64,000 bases of DNA from Pedobacter sp. PAMC26386 (GCA_014302835.1 CP060294.1:2877067-2941066), one strand, 5' to 3'; shown: positions 9,383 to 18,636, counted from the stretch's first letter. The notes: a model not told the origin generated them from the sequence alone. Made by a program: numbers and translations.

Positions 9383-9549
9383 GTACGGTTGATTGATAAA
9401 TATCAAATCTATTATATATATTTAACTCATTCTATTCTCTTTATAAAATATCGCTTATTTAAAGCGGATTAAACCAAATCCGTGTAAACCTCTGGTCTTC
9501 TGACCGATGGAGAAGGCACAATATTTTCAACTATTTTATAAAGAAATCA

Positions 9550-10203
9550 ATGAAACAATCTATAAAAGTCGCCCTATTGGGTGCAACAGGAAAAGCAGGC
9601 AAATATCTTCTTCAAGAATTACTGACTAGTGGATATCAAGTCAAATCTCTGATTCGAAAACCAAAAAACTACACCATAGCTGATCCTTTACTAGAAATAG
9701 TAGAAGGTGATATCAAAGATTCAGAAACTGCACACCAATTACTCAAAGGCTGTAATGTTGTCATTAGTGCAATCGGCCAGAATAAAGACGATGTGCTGAT
9801 TTCAAGCCTGGCTACCATCAATATCGTACAGGCAATGGAAGAGTATAATATCACCAGGTATATTCTACTTACCGGGTCGAATCTTGAAGTCCCTGGAGAT
9901 CAGAAAAGTGATAAAAATCTGGAAGGTACAAAGTGGATGAAAGCAACCTTCCCTATTCCTGTAGCAGATAAACAAAAGGCATACGAGATACTAACTGTTA
10001 GTGCTATAGACTGGACAGTAGTCAGGTTACCCTGGATTGAACAAACCACAGAAAGACGAGGTTTAATTGTTGATCTGCAGGATTGCCTGGAAGACTTAAT
10101 CAGTACTACAGATCTCGCTGACTTTCTTATTTCACAGATTACAGCAACTGAATACATTAAAAAGGCTCCTTTTGTGGCAAGTAAAAAGCTCAGCAAGTCA
10201 TGA
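9550..10203 (+). CDS. NAD(P)-binding atypical SDR (NmrA/HSCARG-like)
   Basis: This 217-residue Rossmann protein opens with GATGKAGKYLLQEL, the GxxGxxG dinucleotide-binding motif of atypical short-chain dehydrogenases, and continues with VEGDIKD and VVISAIGQ, usual second and third strand signatures. It lacks the YxxxK catalytic pair of classical SDRs, so it is probably an NAD(P)H-sensing or flavin-reductase-like protein. It is divergent from the AraC regulator, 167 bp away, and ends in an unusually perfect 29-bp hairpin. Confidence 0.75.
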   Translation: MKQSIKVALLGATGKAGKYLLQELLTSGYQVKSLIRKPKNYTIADPLLEIVEGDIKDSETAHQLLKGCNVVISAIGQNKDDVLISSLATINIVQAMEEYNITRYILLTGSNLEVPGDQKSDKNLEGTKWMKATFPIPVADKQKAYEILTVSAIDWTVVRLPWIEQTTERRGLIVDLQDCLEDLISTTDLADFLISQITATEYIKKAPFVASKKLSKS

Positions 10204-10212
10204 GTAAAAAAT

Positions 10213-10273
10213 AGCCTGTAAAATAATAAAGGTAGCCAATACGTTATTGGCTACCTTTATTATTTTACAGGCT
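10213..10273. terminator. Bidirectional terminator: perfect 29-bp inverted repeat
   Basis: The arms 10213-10241 and 10245-10273 are exact reverse complements over 29 bp with a 3-nt loop (CGT). The core stem GGTAGCCAATA is flanked by A/T-rich stretches that give a U-rich run on either strand. It lies between convergent genes ending at 10203 and 10282, so it should stop transcription from both sides. Confidence 0.85.
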
Positions 10274-10281
10274 CAATCTGA

Positions 10282-10923
10282 TTATTTTACGGTAAAAACT
10301 TTAAAATCTTCAAAAGTCACAGGAAAACTCAGTTTACCCGGAGCCGCAGCTACCATCCCGATCTGTACTTTTACTCCCGGAGGGAAATAAGCAAGACGCA
10401 GCATTTCATATTTCTTCTGGTCAAAAGAATACTTGATTTCTACATAATCTCCTTTGCGAAGCAGTTTCAACCAAACCGATTCCGGACTGTTATGTCTTGG
10501 CACGACAGACCAGTCAGAAACATCCCTGGTTACTACAGCACTGATATTCTGCACCCCATCAACATACTCAATACCCGTTTTAATCCAGTTTTTTTCATCT
10601 ATTCTAACCATTAGTCCGGCCTGATGAAATAACTCTTTGTAGTGACCAGTGATTTTCACACTTGCCTCAAAATCACCTTCAATCTCCTGATAATAAAAAG
10701 GACCGTTATCACGTTTAAAACCGTAATGTGTAACTTGCCAGTAATCCGTATTCGGATCTACAGTAAAGGTTAAACGGGCAGCATTTCCTGTCCATGTACC
10801 CGGTTGGTTGAACCATTTCATAGCTGATGTCTGTTTTTGAGCCAAAACACTACTGCTTGCTAACAAACAAAGTATAACACTCATTTTAAGTCTCTTGTAA
10901 ATTAAATTCCGGTCTGATCTCAT
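10282..10923 (-). CDS. Secreted DUF1349 (concanavalin-like) protein
   Basis: The 213-residue protein has a signal peptide (about 1-28, ending SSVLAQ) and then a domain matching DUF1349, a beta-jelly-roll fold of about 180 residues. Typical features are WTGNAARLTFTVDPNTDYW, a QAGLMVR strand and DGVQNISAVVTRD. Relatives such as YesU occur in polysaccharide-use loci and may bind sugars, but no catalytic role is proven. It is probably periplasmic or surface-exposed. It stands alone between a strong terminator and the MFS gene. Confidence 0.78.
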   Translation of the reverse strand: MRSDRNLIYKRLKMSVILCLLASSSVLAQKQTSAMKWFNQPGTWTGNAARLTFTVDPNTDYWQVTHYGFKRDNGPFYYQEIEGDFEASVKITGHYKELFHQAGLMVRIDEKNWIKTGIEYVDGVQNISAVVTRDVSDWSVVPRHNSPESVWLKLLRKGDYVEIKYSFDQKKYEMLRLAYFPPGVKVQIGMVAAAPGKLSFPVTFEDFKVFTVK

Positions 10924-10986
10924 ATTGCTTTAAAAGATGTAATATAGTAAGAAGCAATTTAAATTTAAACGAAAAATTGTTTAAAC

Positions 10987-12168
10987 TCAGCAATAGCATT
11001 TTACAGGCTCCTGTCTTTTTTCATAAATACTCCTGAGCCCGATCATCAATAAAGCCAGCATCCCAAAACACATCCCCACCCATGGAGACATGGCTATCCC
11101 ACTGGTTGCAATAATCCATCCGCTAACGATGGTTCCAACCGATACCCCCAGATTTCCAAAAGAAGTAGCCAAACTATTTGCAAACTCTAGCGCATGCGGT
11201 GCAGCAGAAATCATATAAGCAGAAGCATTAAGAAAACATGGTGCATACAAAAATCCCCAGATCGCAACGACCAATATCGTCAGCCAGGTATTTCCTCCGG
11301 AATATTGTAAAGCAAAAGGGATTAATATAGTACCCGAAAGGAACAAGCTTGTCGTTGCAGGTATGCTTTTACTTAGCATTTTACCAGAAAGCCAGTTCGC
11401 TGCAATGCCTGTCACTCCGAACAACAAAAGCATGTAACTAATCATCTTCTCGTCCATCTGCTTCACCTTGCCCATATAATCTGCAAAATAACTGTAAGTT
11501 GAGAACCATGCTGCAATCATAAAAAAGTTCATCGCTGTGCTCATCAGGAAAGAAGGCTGTTTTAGAATCTGGAGCTGGCTGCCATAAGATTTTTTTGCTT
11601 TAACAGGCATGGGTGGCAGCATCTTCAGAATACCTATAAGTGCGACCGCGCTCACTACGGTCTGTACCATAAAAGAAACTTTCCATGTAAATAGACCAGC
11701 GAGATAAGTTGCCAGTGGCACTGTGGTTACCATCGCAATAGCAATTCCTCTCAATACAATTCCCATCAATTGATGTTCATCTTTTTTATCTCCCGTAGCC
11801 ACGGCGGCAGCAATCGCTGTAGAAATATAAACCGGCTGTAAAAAAGCAGGTAATATTCTTACAGTCAAAAGTAACCAGAAAGGCGGAGCGAAAGACGAAA
11901 CAATTCCAGTAATTAAAAAGATAGCAATTGCAGTTGCCATCACCTTCTTGCGGTCAAAACCTGATGCCATTAAAGTCATAAAGGGACCAGTTATTGCAAT
12001 AACCAAAGCAAAAGCGCTCAATAACACCCCTGCTTTATCAATCGTAATCTGATATTGCTCAGCAATTTGAGGCAATACCCCGATTACCCCAAATTCTGTA
12101 CTGATGATGCCAATCAATCCAAGACATCCAATATAGGCTGTTTTTTTTGTCATCATCTTAGTTTTCAA
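10987..12168 (-). CDS. MFS exporter, DHA1/AraJ-like
   Basis: A 393-residue protein with 12 predicted membrane helices of the major facilitator superfamily. The N-terminal ECLG..GIISTEFGVIGVLP-like region and the FALVIAITGPFMTLMASGFDRKKVM loop A with its arginine/lysine pattern resemble sugar or drug efflux proteins of the AraJ/YdhP type. Its ATG overlaps the end of the serine-hydrolase gene by 11 bp, so both are co-transcribed and probably controlled by the divergent HxlR-type regulator. The substrate is unknown. Confidence 0.82.
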   Translation of the reverse strand: MKTKMMTKKTAYIGCLGLIGIISTEFGVIGVLPQIAEQYQITIDKAGVLLSAFALVIAITGPFMTLMASGFDRKKVMATAIAIFLITGIVSSFAPPFWLLLTVRILPAFLQPVYISTAIAAAVATGDKKDEHQLMGIVLRGIAIAMVTTVPLATYLAGLFTWKVSFMVQTVVSAVALIGILKMLPPMPVKAKKSYGSQLQILKQPSFLMSTAMNFFMIAAWFSTYSYFADYMGKVKQMDEKMISYMLLLFGVTGIAANWLSGKMLSKSIPATTSLFLSGTILIPFALQYSGGNTWLTILVVAIWGFLYAPCFLNASAYMISAAPHALEFANSLATSFGNLGVSVGTIVSGWIIATSGIAMSPWVGMCFGMLALLMIGLRSIYEKRQEPVKCYC

Positions 12169-13417
12169 TCAATGAATAAAAGACATTTTTAAACAGATAA
12201 CCGAGATCCCAGTAAGAATCAGGCATATATTCTTGTGTAAAGACAAGACCAATCAAATGTTCTTTCGGATCTACCCAGTAATGCGTATTAAAAGCACCGC
12301 CCCAAAACAAAGAACCTGTGCTTAAAGGATGAAGATAACTATTCCGCTCCGTCACTAAACCCCAGCCCAACCCAAACTGAAAATCTTCTCCTTCTCCATT
12401 TATTTTCATGTTTTTTGTCAATTGATTCTTCATCATCAGCTCAACAGTCTTCTGTCCAATCAATCTTTTCCCCTTATAAATCCCTTTATTTAATACCATT
12501 TGAAGGAATTTCGAATAATCAGCAGTGGTTGAACTCAATCCTGCCCCTCCCGACAAATAAATATCATCTGCTGTCGGATAATTGATCTTATTTCCCTCAT
12601 AAATCAGCTCTTTTCGTTTCTTCAGTTTACCGCTTACCTTTTGATGAAGTGCAACCAGGCGTTCACTTTTTTCTTTTGGCAAATGGAAATAAGTATCCCC
12701 CATTTCCAAAGGATCAAAGATTCTTGCCTTGAAAAAATCATTTAAAGGCAAGCCACTCCAGATTTCAATCAACCGTCCCAGCACATCCGTATTCAACCCA
12801 TAGGTGAACGCCTCTCCCGGTTGATGCAAAAGCGGTTGTCTGGCCAGCAATTCCATTCTTTCTTTCAATACTCCCCTACTGCCAAGGCCTGTCCCGATAC
12901 CCGCTTTCGCATAAATCGCATTCATCCGTTCATCTAAGGAAAACACAGGGTAGCTCAAGCCTGAAGTATGGCGAAACAGATCCCGAATTGTGATTTCACG
13001 AATAACCGGTACAACGGTATAACTGCTGTCCGCAGCACTGAAGGTCTGAAGTACCTGTGTCCGCTTAAATTCAGGAATATATTTAGACACGGGCTCGTCC
13101 AGTAAAAACTTACCCTGCTCCCATAACATCATTGCTGCGATACTCGTTATCGCCTTGGTTTGTGAAGCAATTCTGAAAATACTATTAGGCTGCATTACCT
13201 TTTTTGTTTCCAGATCAGCATAACCAAATGCTTTATTGTAGATTGTATGTCCGTCTTTCAAAAGCAAGATGCTGACTCCAGCGATATGTCCTGTTTTAGT
13301 CAGCTGTTCAGCTAAACTATCTATACGATGTAATTTTTCACCTGTCAAAACTGGAATCTGTGCCTGTAAGCTCAGGCCTGATAAGGCCATACCTAACATT
13401 AGGGGATATTTAGTCAT
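12158..13417 (-). CDS. Serine hydrolase of the class C beta-lactamase family
   Basis: The 419-residue protein has a short signal sequence (ending near QAQ, residue 20), the SxxK nucleophile motif SQTK in RIASQTKAIT, and a YGLN segment at the place of the second motif Y-x-N. Such EstB/DUF-type enzymes are mostly esterases or D-amino-acid peptidases and rarely true beta-lactamases. The product should be periplasmic. It heads a two-gene operon with the MFS exporter and is divergent from an HxlR regulator, suggesting a stress- or compound-induced unit. Confidence 0.85.
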   Translation of the reverse strand: MTKYPLMLGMALSGLSLQAQIPVLTGEKLHRIDSLAEQLTKTGHIAGVSILLLKDGHTIYNKAFGYADLETKKVMQPNSIFRIASQTKAITSIAAMMLWEQGKFLLDEPVSKYIPEFKRTQVLQTFSAADSSYTVVPVIREITIRDLFRHTSGLSYPVFSLDERMNAIYAKAGIGTGLGSRGVLKERMELLARQPLLHQPGEAFTYGLNTDVLGRLIEIWSGLPLNDFFKARIFDPLEMGDTYFHLPKEKSERLVALHQKVSGKLKKRKELIYEGNKINYPTADDIYLSGGAGLSSTTADYSKFLQMVLNKGIYKGKRLIGQKTVELMMKNQLTKNMKINGEGEDFQFGLGWGLVTERNSYLHPLSTGSLFWGGAFNTHYWVDPKEHLIGLVFTQEYMPDSYWDLGYLFKNVFYSLIEN

Positions 13418-13460
13418 TTCGAATTATTTAAATTGAGCTGGCTAAATTAAATGGTAACCC

Positions 13461-13476
13461 TTACTTTTGCAGGTAA
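13461..13476 (+). promoter_or_regulatory. Overlapping -7 element and inverted repeat in the hxlR/serine-hydrolase divergent region
   Basis: TACTTTTG (13462-13469) matches the Bacteroidota -7 element for the HxlR gene. It lies inside TTAC-N8-GTAA (13461-13476), a possible operator for the HxlR-type protein encoded just downstream. A second copy, GGTAAcccTTAC, adjoins it. The region could control both divergent genes. Confidence 0.45.
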
Positions 13477-13512
13477 TACGCTCATTGTATGGTACACACA
13501 AAAAAGTAAGTA

Positions 13513-13872
13513 ATGGGAAAGATCAAAGAGAATTCGACGAATAACATGAATAGAAAACACATTATAAATGACTGTGACTTAACCTATTCCGTCTGTATGA
13601 TTGGTGGTAGATGGAAACTTCTGATCTTGTGCAGACTAGAAACCGGGAAGTTACGGTTCAGCGAGCTGAGAAGAGAGATCTGTAACATCACCGAGCGAAT
13701 GCTAACCTTACAATTAAGAGAACTGGAAAATGATGGTATCATCAAACGTACCGTTTACGCAGAAGTTCCACCAAGAGTAGAATACGAATTGACAGAGATA
13801 GGAAAAGAACTGATCCCAATATGGGGCCAGCTCAGTAAATGGGGCACAAAACACCGGGCGTTAATCAAATAA
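13513..13872 (+). CDS. HxlR-family winged-helix regulator
   Basis: The 119-residue protein shows the HxlR signature: CDLTYSVCMIGGRWKLLILC followed by the recognition-helix segment (RFSELRREI..ITERMLTLQLREL) and the wing (DGIIKRTVY..VPPRVEYELT). The conserved cysteine at the start of the domain is one that redox- or electrophile-sensing members use. Translation may start at 13513 or at an ATG at 13546. It is divergent from the serine hydrolase/MFS operon and likely regulates it. Confidence 0.88.
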   Translation: MGKIKENSTNNMNRKHIINDCDLTYSVCMIGGRWKLLILCRLETGKLRFSELRREICNITERMLTLQLRELENDGIIKRTVYAEVPPRVEYELTEIGKELIPIWGQLSKWGTKHRALIK

Positions 13873-13887
13873 TATCCGCAACAAGGT

Positions 13888-14124
13888 TTACATTCCTCTA
13901 TCTGTGATCATTTCTCCTAGTAACTGTACTAAATCATCAGAAAGATCATCGTCTGTCATCCATTTTACACCTGAATTTGCATCATCTTCTGGGTAGATTA
14001 CCCCCAGAACCAGTGGAACTACCACACTATTTACAGTTTCATCATAAGAAACAATGTATTGTTTATCTTTTGTCGAAGTGACAGTAACGGTATGGTTTAA
14101 AAATCTTATACTAAATTCGTCCAT
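13888..14124 (-). CDS. Small acidic protein of unknown function
   Basis: A 78-residue, acidic, beta-rich protein (pairs DD and ED near the C-terminus) with no signal peptide or membrane segment. It lies after the terminator of the ankyrin operon and converges on the HxlR gene 16 bp away. I do not recognise the family. It may be a small cytoplasmic accessory protein. The even codon use across the frame makes it look real rather than chance. Confidence 0.5.
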   Translation of the reverse strand: MDEFSIRFLNHTVTVTSTKDKQYIVSYDETVNSVVVPLVLGVIYPEDDANSGVKWMTDDDLSDDLVQLLGEMITDRGM

Positions 14125-14138
14125 TTTTTATTATCATA

Positions 14139-14175
14139 AAAAGGGCCGGTTTCTATCAATGAAACCGGCCCTTTT
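14139..14175 (-). terminator. Strong intrinsic terminator of the ankyrin operon
   Basis: Perfect 15-bp arms, AAAAGGGCCGGTTTC and its complement, enclose a 7-nt loop. The stem begins and ends with A/T runs, so it may work on both strands. It lies 4-40 bp after the stop of the ankyrin/SHOCT gene. Confidence 0.85.
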
Positions 14176-14178
14176 AAA

Positions 14179-15519
14179 TTATCCTTTTAAAATTTTACTC
14201 TTTTCCAGATCAAATTCTTCCTGGGTGAGTATTCCTGCGTCTAGTAGTTCTTTCAAATCCAGTAATGCTTGTTTTTTAGCAAGCATATCGTTTCCAGGTG
14301 CCGGAACTACAACAGCAACTCGTTCAACAGGTTTTACCACAGTACCTGGATCACTAAACTTCAAAATCAATTCAGTAATTTCATTATATCCTTTAATGTT
14401 AGAATAATCAATCGCTTTCTGTTCTTTTACATTAACGGCATTTACATCCACTTTATTTTCCAGCAAGTATTTAACAATATCTTTCTTTCCATTTGCAGCT
14501 GCATAATGCAAAGCTGTATTCCCTGACTCATCCTGGTAATTAACTTTCGCATCCTGCTCTACCAATAACCGGACCATACTCAAATTCCCACCTTTAACAG
14601 CTACATGCAGCAGGCTTTCTCCACTGCAAACATCATTGTTCAAGCTATAACTGTTGTCCAGAGAAATATCGGCCGCACTTTCTACCCAATCCAGGTAAGA
14701 ATTCATCGCACCATCTGCTTTATTAAATGGTCTTGCATAGTTGACATCCAACCCATTTTCAAGAAACAAACTGACCGTTTCTTTTTGATTGTGCGAAGTT
14801 GCATACCAAATTGGTGACATCCCACTTTTCGCAGACATAAAAATATCAGCTCCTCTTTTGATCAGCATTTTGACAATCATCTGGTTATTTTCGTAAGAAG
14901 CAACTAACAACGCACTTTCACCCGCATCGTTGACATGGTTAATATCAGCCCCATTATCTAATAATAACTCTACCATTGGGCTGCTTTTAGATTTTGTAGC
15001 CAACAATAGTGCATTGTTTCCAAAATTGTTGGTTTTATTGATATCTGCCCCATTTTCCAGGAGCGCTTTTACAATTTCTCTGTTCCCACTTGAGGTCGCA
15101 ATTAACAAGGGAGTTTCGGCATCATTGTTTACCAAATCCGCCTTCAGACCAAGCTCTATCAATTTCTTAAGTACTTCAATTTGTGCGGTTTTTGCCGTAA
15201 TATGTAAAAAGCTATTGCCTTGGTTATCGTTGCGATCAACCCTGGCCCCTTTTTCAATCAGGAAAAGAGCCGGCTGTTTCTGTTTACTTACCATTGCAAA
15301 AAACATCGGTGTTTCACCCCTGTGATCTTCATAATCGACATCAGCCCCTTTATCTGCTAATATCTTTACTATATCCAGATAACCTCTGTGCGCGGCATAA
15401 TGCAATGCAGTACGTCCTTTTTCATCTGTATATTTAACATCTGTTTCAGCTGCAGAAAGTAATATTTCTGCTATTTTTCTATTGCCGTTTTCACAGGCAA
15501 CCAGGAATGACATTGACAT
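14179..15519 (-). CDS. Ankyrin-repeat protein with C-terminal SHOCT domain
   Basis: The 446-residue protein is built mostly of about twelve ankyrin repeats (for example GRTALHYAAHRGYLDIVKIL and SGNTALHYAAANGKKDIVKY). After a linker near residue 385 it ends with a SHOCT-like tail, ALLDLKELLDAGILTQEEFD, a short oligomerisation module found at termini of bacterial proteins. No signal peptide is present, so it is cytoplasmic. It is the second gene of an operon with another ankyrin protein, 12 bp downstream. The partner bound is unknown. Confidence 0.85.
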   Translation of the reverse strand: MSMSFLVACENGNRKIAEILLSAAETDVKYTDEKGRTALHYAAHRGYLDIVKILADKGADVDYEDHRGETPMFFAMVSKQKQPALFLIEKGARVDRNDNQGNSFLHITAKTAQIEVLKKLIELGLKADLVNNDAETPLLIATSSGNREIVKALLENGADINKTNNFGNNALLLATKSKSSPMVELLLDNGADINHVNDAGESALLVASYENNQMIVKMLIKRGADIFMSAKSGMSPIWYATSHNQKETVSLFLENGLDVNYARPFNKADGAMNSYLDWVESAADISLDNSYSLNNDVCSGESLLHVAVKGGNLSMVRLLVEQDAKVNYQDESGNTALHYAAANGKKDIVKYLLENKVDVNAVNVKEQKAIDYSNIKGYNEITELILKFSDPGTVVKPVERVAVVVPAPGNDMLAKKQALLDLKELLDAGILTQEEFDLEKSKILKG

Positions 15520-15531
15520 CGTATTTTCTAA

Positions 15532-16719
15532 TTATTTTGCTGAATTGGACATTAATAATTGCACAGTTTTTATCTTCAGATTGTTATTTGAAGCAAGCGA
15601 TAAAGGCGTTTGTTCACTACTATTGATTAAGTTGACATCCGCCCCCATTTCAATTAGTAATTTCACCTTTTTATAAATCTCTTTGGCTATACGTTCATCT
15701 AAAACCACATTGTAAGCACATACCTTGTGTAATAAAGTTTCGCCCTGATCATCCTGTTCATTGATATTTACCGTACCAGTTCCCAAAGCGATTTCGAAAG
15801 TTTCAAATGATTTCTCTGCCAACCAATCCAAACCTGATTTCTGTTTATCATAGTACGGCGCTTTCTGCGTCAGATCACCGCCGGCTTCTAAAAGTTTAGG
15901 AAGTATACCAATATTATAATTGTCATTCAAGCGACTCATATAGGACGATAAAAGTGTATTTCCTGTTTCATCTACCTGATCAAAATCAGGAGAACTATAA
16001 GTTGCAAGTTTATCATAAAGAACCACACTGGACTGATCTACAACTGCCCGGGTAAAAGCGGTATGACCTTTACTATCCTGCTCATTGGCATCCGCACCAT
16101 TTTCTAAAAGCAATTCAATGTATTCTGGTTTATTCTGGTTTACAGACACCATTAATGGAGTTTCCCGAACTACATTCCCTTTATTGACATCTAAACCTTC
16201 TCCAATTAAAAGTTCCATATAAGCCAGCGCTTTTGCCGGAGCCATCATTCTCTTATTCACCACCTCATAAAGAAGAGTCTGCTCTGCATTATTAGTGTAA
16301 TTTACATCACAGCCTGCATCAATCAGACATTTTAGAATGGCTACATCTGCCCCATTGTCCAAAGCATAGCTTAACAAGGTATGATCACCGATTTCATCAT
16401 TGAGACTATCTAGTTTCCCTATAAAACCTCCCAGCCATCCAATTGACTGTTCATCTGTTGGAAATTCGCGGACTATACTCTCAAAAATAGTATCCCTGAA
16501 AGCATCGTACTCATAAATGTCAGTTTCAATCGTTTTATCAGCAAGCCACAGGTCAAGAATATCAAATTCTTTAGCTCGGATTACCTCGCTGAATGGAAGC
16601 TTGAAATTTGGTTGGTTGATTACGTTTTTAGTGATTTTTTCGCCGCTCTGAAGTAATGTTTTTGCTTTTTCAAAGTCTCTGGTCTGGATTGCATTTACAA
16701 TTTCACTTTCGATTCTCAT
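15532..16719 (-). CDS. Ankyrin-repeat protein
   Basis: A 395-residue protein with poorly conserved N-terminal repeats and clear ones from about residue 125 onward (VRETPLMVSVNQNKPEYIEL, SKGHTAFTRAVV, QGETLLHKVCAYN). It has no signal peptide or membrane segment. It is the first gene of the ankyrin operon and probably arose by duplication and drift from the same kind of protein as its downstream neighbour, which alone has the SHOCT tail. The two may form a complex. Confidence 0.8.
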   Translation of the reverse strand: MRIESEIVNAIQTRDFEKAKTLLQSGEKITKNVINQPNFKLPFSEVIRAKEFDILDLWLADKTIETDIYEYDAFRDTIFESIVREFPTDEQSIGWLGGFIGKLDSLNDEIGDHTLLSYALDNGADVAILKCLIDAGCDVNYTNNAEQTLLYEVVNKRMMAPAKALAYMELLIGEGLDVNKGNVVRETPLMVSVNQNKPEYIELLLENGADANEQDSKGHTAFTRAVVDQSSVVLYDKLATYSSPDFDQVDETGNTLLSSYMSRLNDNYNIGILPKLLEAGGDLTQKAPYYDKQKSGLDWLAEKSFETFEIALGTGTVNINEQDDQGETLLHKVCAYNVVLDERIAKEIYKKVKLLIEMGADVNLINSSEQTPLSLASNNNLKIKTVQLLMSNSAK

Positions 16720-16775
16720 TATTTTTTCATTATTTAGATCACCATTAGTACACCATTAAAAGAGTTTAATTTCTT

Positions 16776-16787
16776 TTGAACGTTCAA
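16776..16787. promoter_or_regulatory. 12-bp perfect palindrome upstream of the ankyrin operon
   Basis: TTGAACGTTCAA lies 57 bp before the ATG of the first ankyrin gene, in the 164-bp gap. It has the form of a dimeric regulator site. No regulator is encoded nearby. A chance palindrome cannot be excluded. Confidence 0.3.
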
Positions 16788-16883
16788 TAGCTTAAAAATA
16801 CCTATAATTATTTATTTACAAGTATAACTCCAAATACGATTTAATGTTTTACGGAACCGATAAAATATTTTAATGATAAAAAC

Positions 16884-17546
16884 CTAATCAACAATCTGCT
16901 TAAACCGGGCCTTTTTATAAACCTCTTTTTGCACATGTACTTTCAAGCCTCTAAAAGTTTCCAGAGGTCCTTTAGTTGCAAAAAGATTGATTAACCAGGC
17001 AGGAATACTTCCCATTGGATCTACTTCTAGTACATACTCTGCTTTAACCTGATTTTTCCCTATTGGGGTGATAGTCCATTTGCCAACAGAATGGCTGATT
17101 CTTACTATATTTTTCTTTTCTGGCACATAACCAGGTACACATGGTGAACTCACCGTGATCACTTTGGTATCCGGATTTTGTTCTGTCTGAATATGTACTA
17201 CATAATCACGGTCTTCTACCGGCCACGGTACATCAATCCTGGAGTAATAGATCAGATCGAGGGGCGAAAGCTGTTTAAGCATTATATTTTCAGTGCTATG
17301 GTAAACCCACTCATCGCAGGTTTGTATATCTAAAATTGCAGCAAGTAACTGTGTAGGTGTAGCAGACATGGTACCAACTACCCTAATGGCCTTAATTTTA
17401 GAGTTATCTATAGGACGGGTGTAAACCTGTATTCCATCACGGTTTACCGATAAAGCCCATTTATCCTGCGCAGCAACGGGATTAAAACCAGTGAGAAATA
17501 AAATAAAGCCTAAAAATACAGTATAAAAACAAGTTGATCTTTGCAT
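16884..17546 (-). CDS. Exported START-like lipid-binding protein
   Basis: The 220-residue product has a signal peptide (1-27, ending PVAAQD) and a START/SRPBCC-like domain: VNRDGIQVYTRP, then SATPTQLLAAILDI, WVYHSTENIM and YSRIDVPWPVEDRDYV, the usual order of the START fold's first helix and strands. Bacterial members sit in the periplasm and may bind lipids or hydrophobic compounds. It is monocistronic, divergent from the L,D-transpeptidase-like gene. Confidence 0.8.
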   Translation of the reverse strand: MQRSTCFYTVFLGFILFLTGFNPVAAQDKWALSVNRDGIQVYTRPIDNSKIKAIRVVGTMSATPTQLLAAILDIQTCDEWVYHSTENIMLKQLSPLDLIYYSRIDVPWPVEDRDYVVHIQTEQNPDTKVITVSSPCVPGYVPEKKNIVRISHSVGKWTITPIGKNQVKAEYVLEVDPMGSIPAWLINLFATKGPLETFRGLKVHVQKEVYKKARFKQIVD

Positions 17547-17686
17547 AAAAAATCACCGGATTAAAGGATAATTCAACCGGGCTCCAAAAATACATAAATC
17601 GCATTTACAGGACTATTTTTCCTGCCTATGTTAAGTCATTATCAAGTAATTATACCATATTTACATTCTAACCGTTTAGATTTCAG

Positions 17687-17694
17687 TACCTTTG
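17687..17694 (+). promoter_or_regulatory. Putative -7 element for the L,D-transpeptidase-like gene
   Basis: TACCTTTG matches TAnnTTTG exactly. Transcription would start near 17701, leaving a 5' leader of about 90 nt. No convincing -33 TTTG is present. Confidence 0.45.
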
Positions 17695-17791
17695 TTTAAT
17701 TAATCATCAAAAAACCTCCTCAAAACAAGCATCATCTGAAGAAAAACAAACCTAATTAACTGTATCAAACATAGCACTTAAACCCGATTCT

Positions 17792-18574
17792 ATGAGAAAA
17801 TACCTTTTAGGCGGAGCAGGAATAACATTTAGTATACTTGCCCTGACCATTATAATTAGCTGGATACCTTGTTCAAACCGGAGTTTACCGGAAAAAGCCG
17901 TTACCCAGGATTCATTATACAATCTGCACGTCAGTAAAATCTATCATGCAGCCCATCTTGAACAAAGCGGCCTCAGACCTGAGGTTTTTGAAAAAGCACT
18001 AACAGGATTTTATAACCTGAAGAATGCAGGTAAAGTTTCTACTGAAAAATCAATTCTTACGATTGCAGATTTCGATCAGAACAGCACTAAAAAGCGACTC
18101 TGGATTATAGATCTGTCCATAGACTCTCTTTTAATGAATACCTGGGTAGCCCACGGTCAGCGCAGTGGCGATGATCTGGCAACACGTTTTTCGGACGCCA
18201 GTGATTCTAATGAAAGTAGTCTTGGATTTTATTTAACTGCAGAAGTTTATAAAGGCAAGCACGGCCGTTCACTCCGCCTGGATGGAATGGACGAAGGTTA
18301 TAATTCAAATGCCAGAAGACGTTCAATAGTTGTTCATGGTGCTCCTTATGTAAGCCAGGGTACAATTAATGAATTAGGGAGACTGGGACGTAGTCAAGGC
18401 TGTCCGGCAGTACCTGCCGAGCTCTCAGACCGTGTAATTAAAACAATAGAAGGAAAGACTGTTATTTTCATAAACGGTACCAATCAACCTTATTATTCTA
18501 AGTATCTGAATGCCCATATGGCAGCAAATATGATTGTTCCAATGCAGGACAGCAGTTTAATTGCCCGCATCTAA
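17792..18574 (+). CDS. Murein L,D-transpeptidase catalytic-domain family protein (YkuD_2 type)
   Basis: The 260-residue protein has one N-terminal hydrophobic segment (about 5-24, signal or anchor) and a catalytic region with SIVVHGAP (H at about 177) and GRSQGCPAVP (nucleophilic C204). This H...S-x-G-C pattern is that of the YkuD_2 branch of L,D-transpeptidases. It should act in the periplasm on peptidoglycan stem peptides, or cross-link lipoproteins. It lies upstream of a PAP2 phosphatase gene in the same direction, though each seems to have its own promoter. Confidence 0.82.
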   Translation: MRKYLLGGAGITFSILALTIIISWIPCSNRSLPEKAVTQDSLYNLHVSKIYHAAHLEQSGLRPEVFEKALTGFYNLKNAGKVSTEKSILTIADFDQNSTKKRLWIIDLSIDSLLMNTWVAHGQRSGDDLATRFSDASDSNESSLGFYLTAEVYKGKHGRSLRLDGMDEGYNSNARRRSIVVHGAPYVSQGTINELGRLGRSQGCPAVPAELSDRVIKTIEGKTVIFINGTNQPYYSKYLNAHMAANMIVPMQDSSLIARI

Positions 18575-18595
18575 TCAAAAGCCAATTTAAAGCTG

Positions 18596-18631
18596 AGGGA
18601 TGATGATTAAATAAATTTGATCATCATCCCT
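18596..18631 (+). terminator. Terminator-like hairpin after the L,D-transpeptidase-like gene
   Basis: AGGGATGATGAT pairs perfectly with ATCATCATCCCT across a 12-nt loop. No long T run follows, so it may be a weak terminator or a stabilising stem. Confidence 0.55.
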
Positions 18632-18636
18632 TAATA

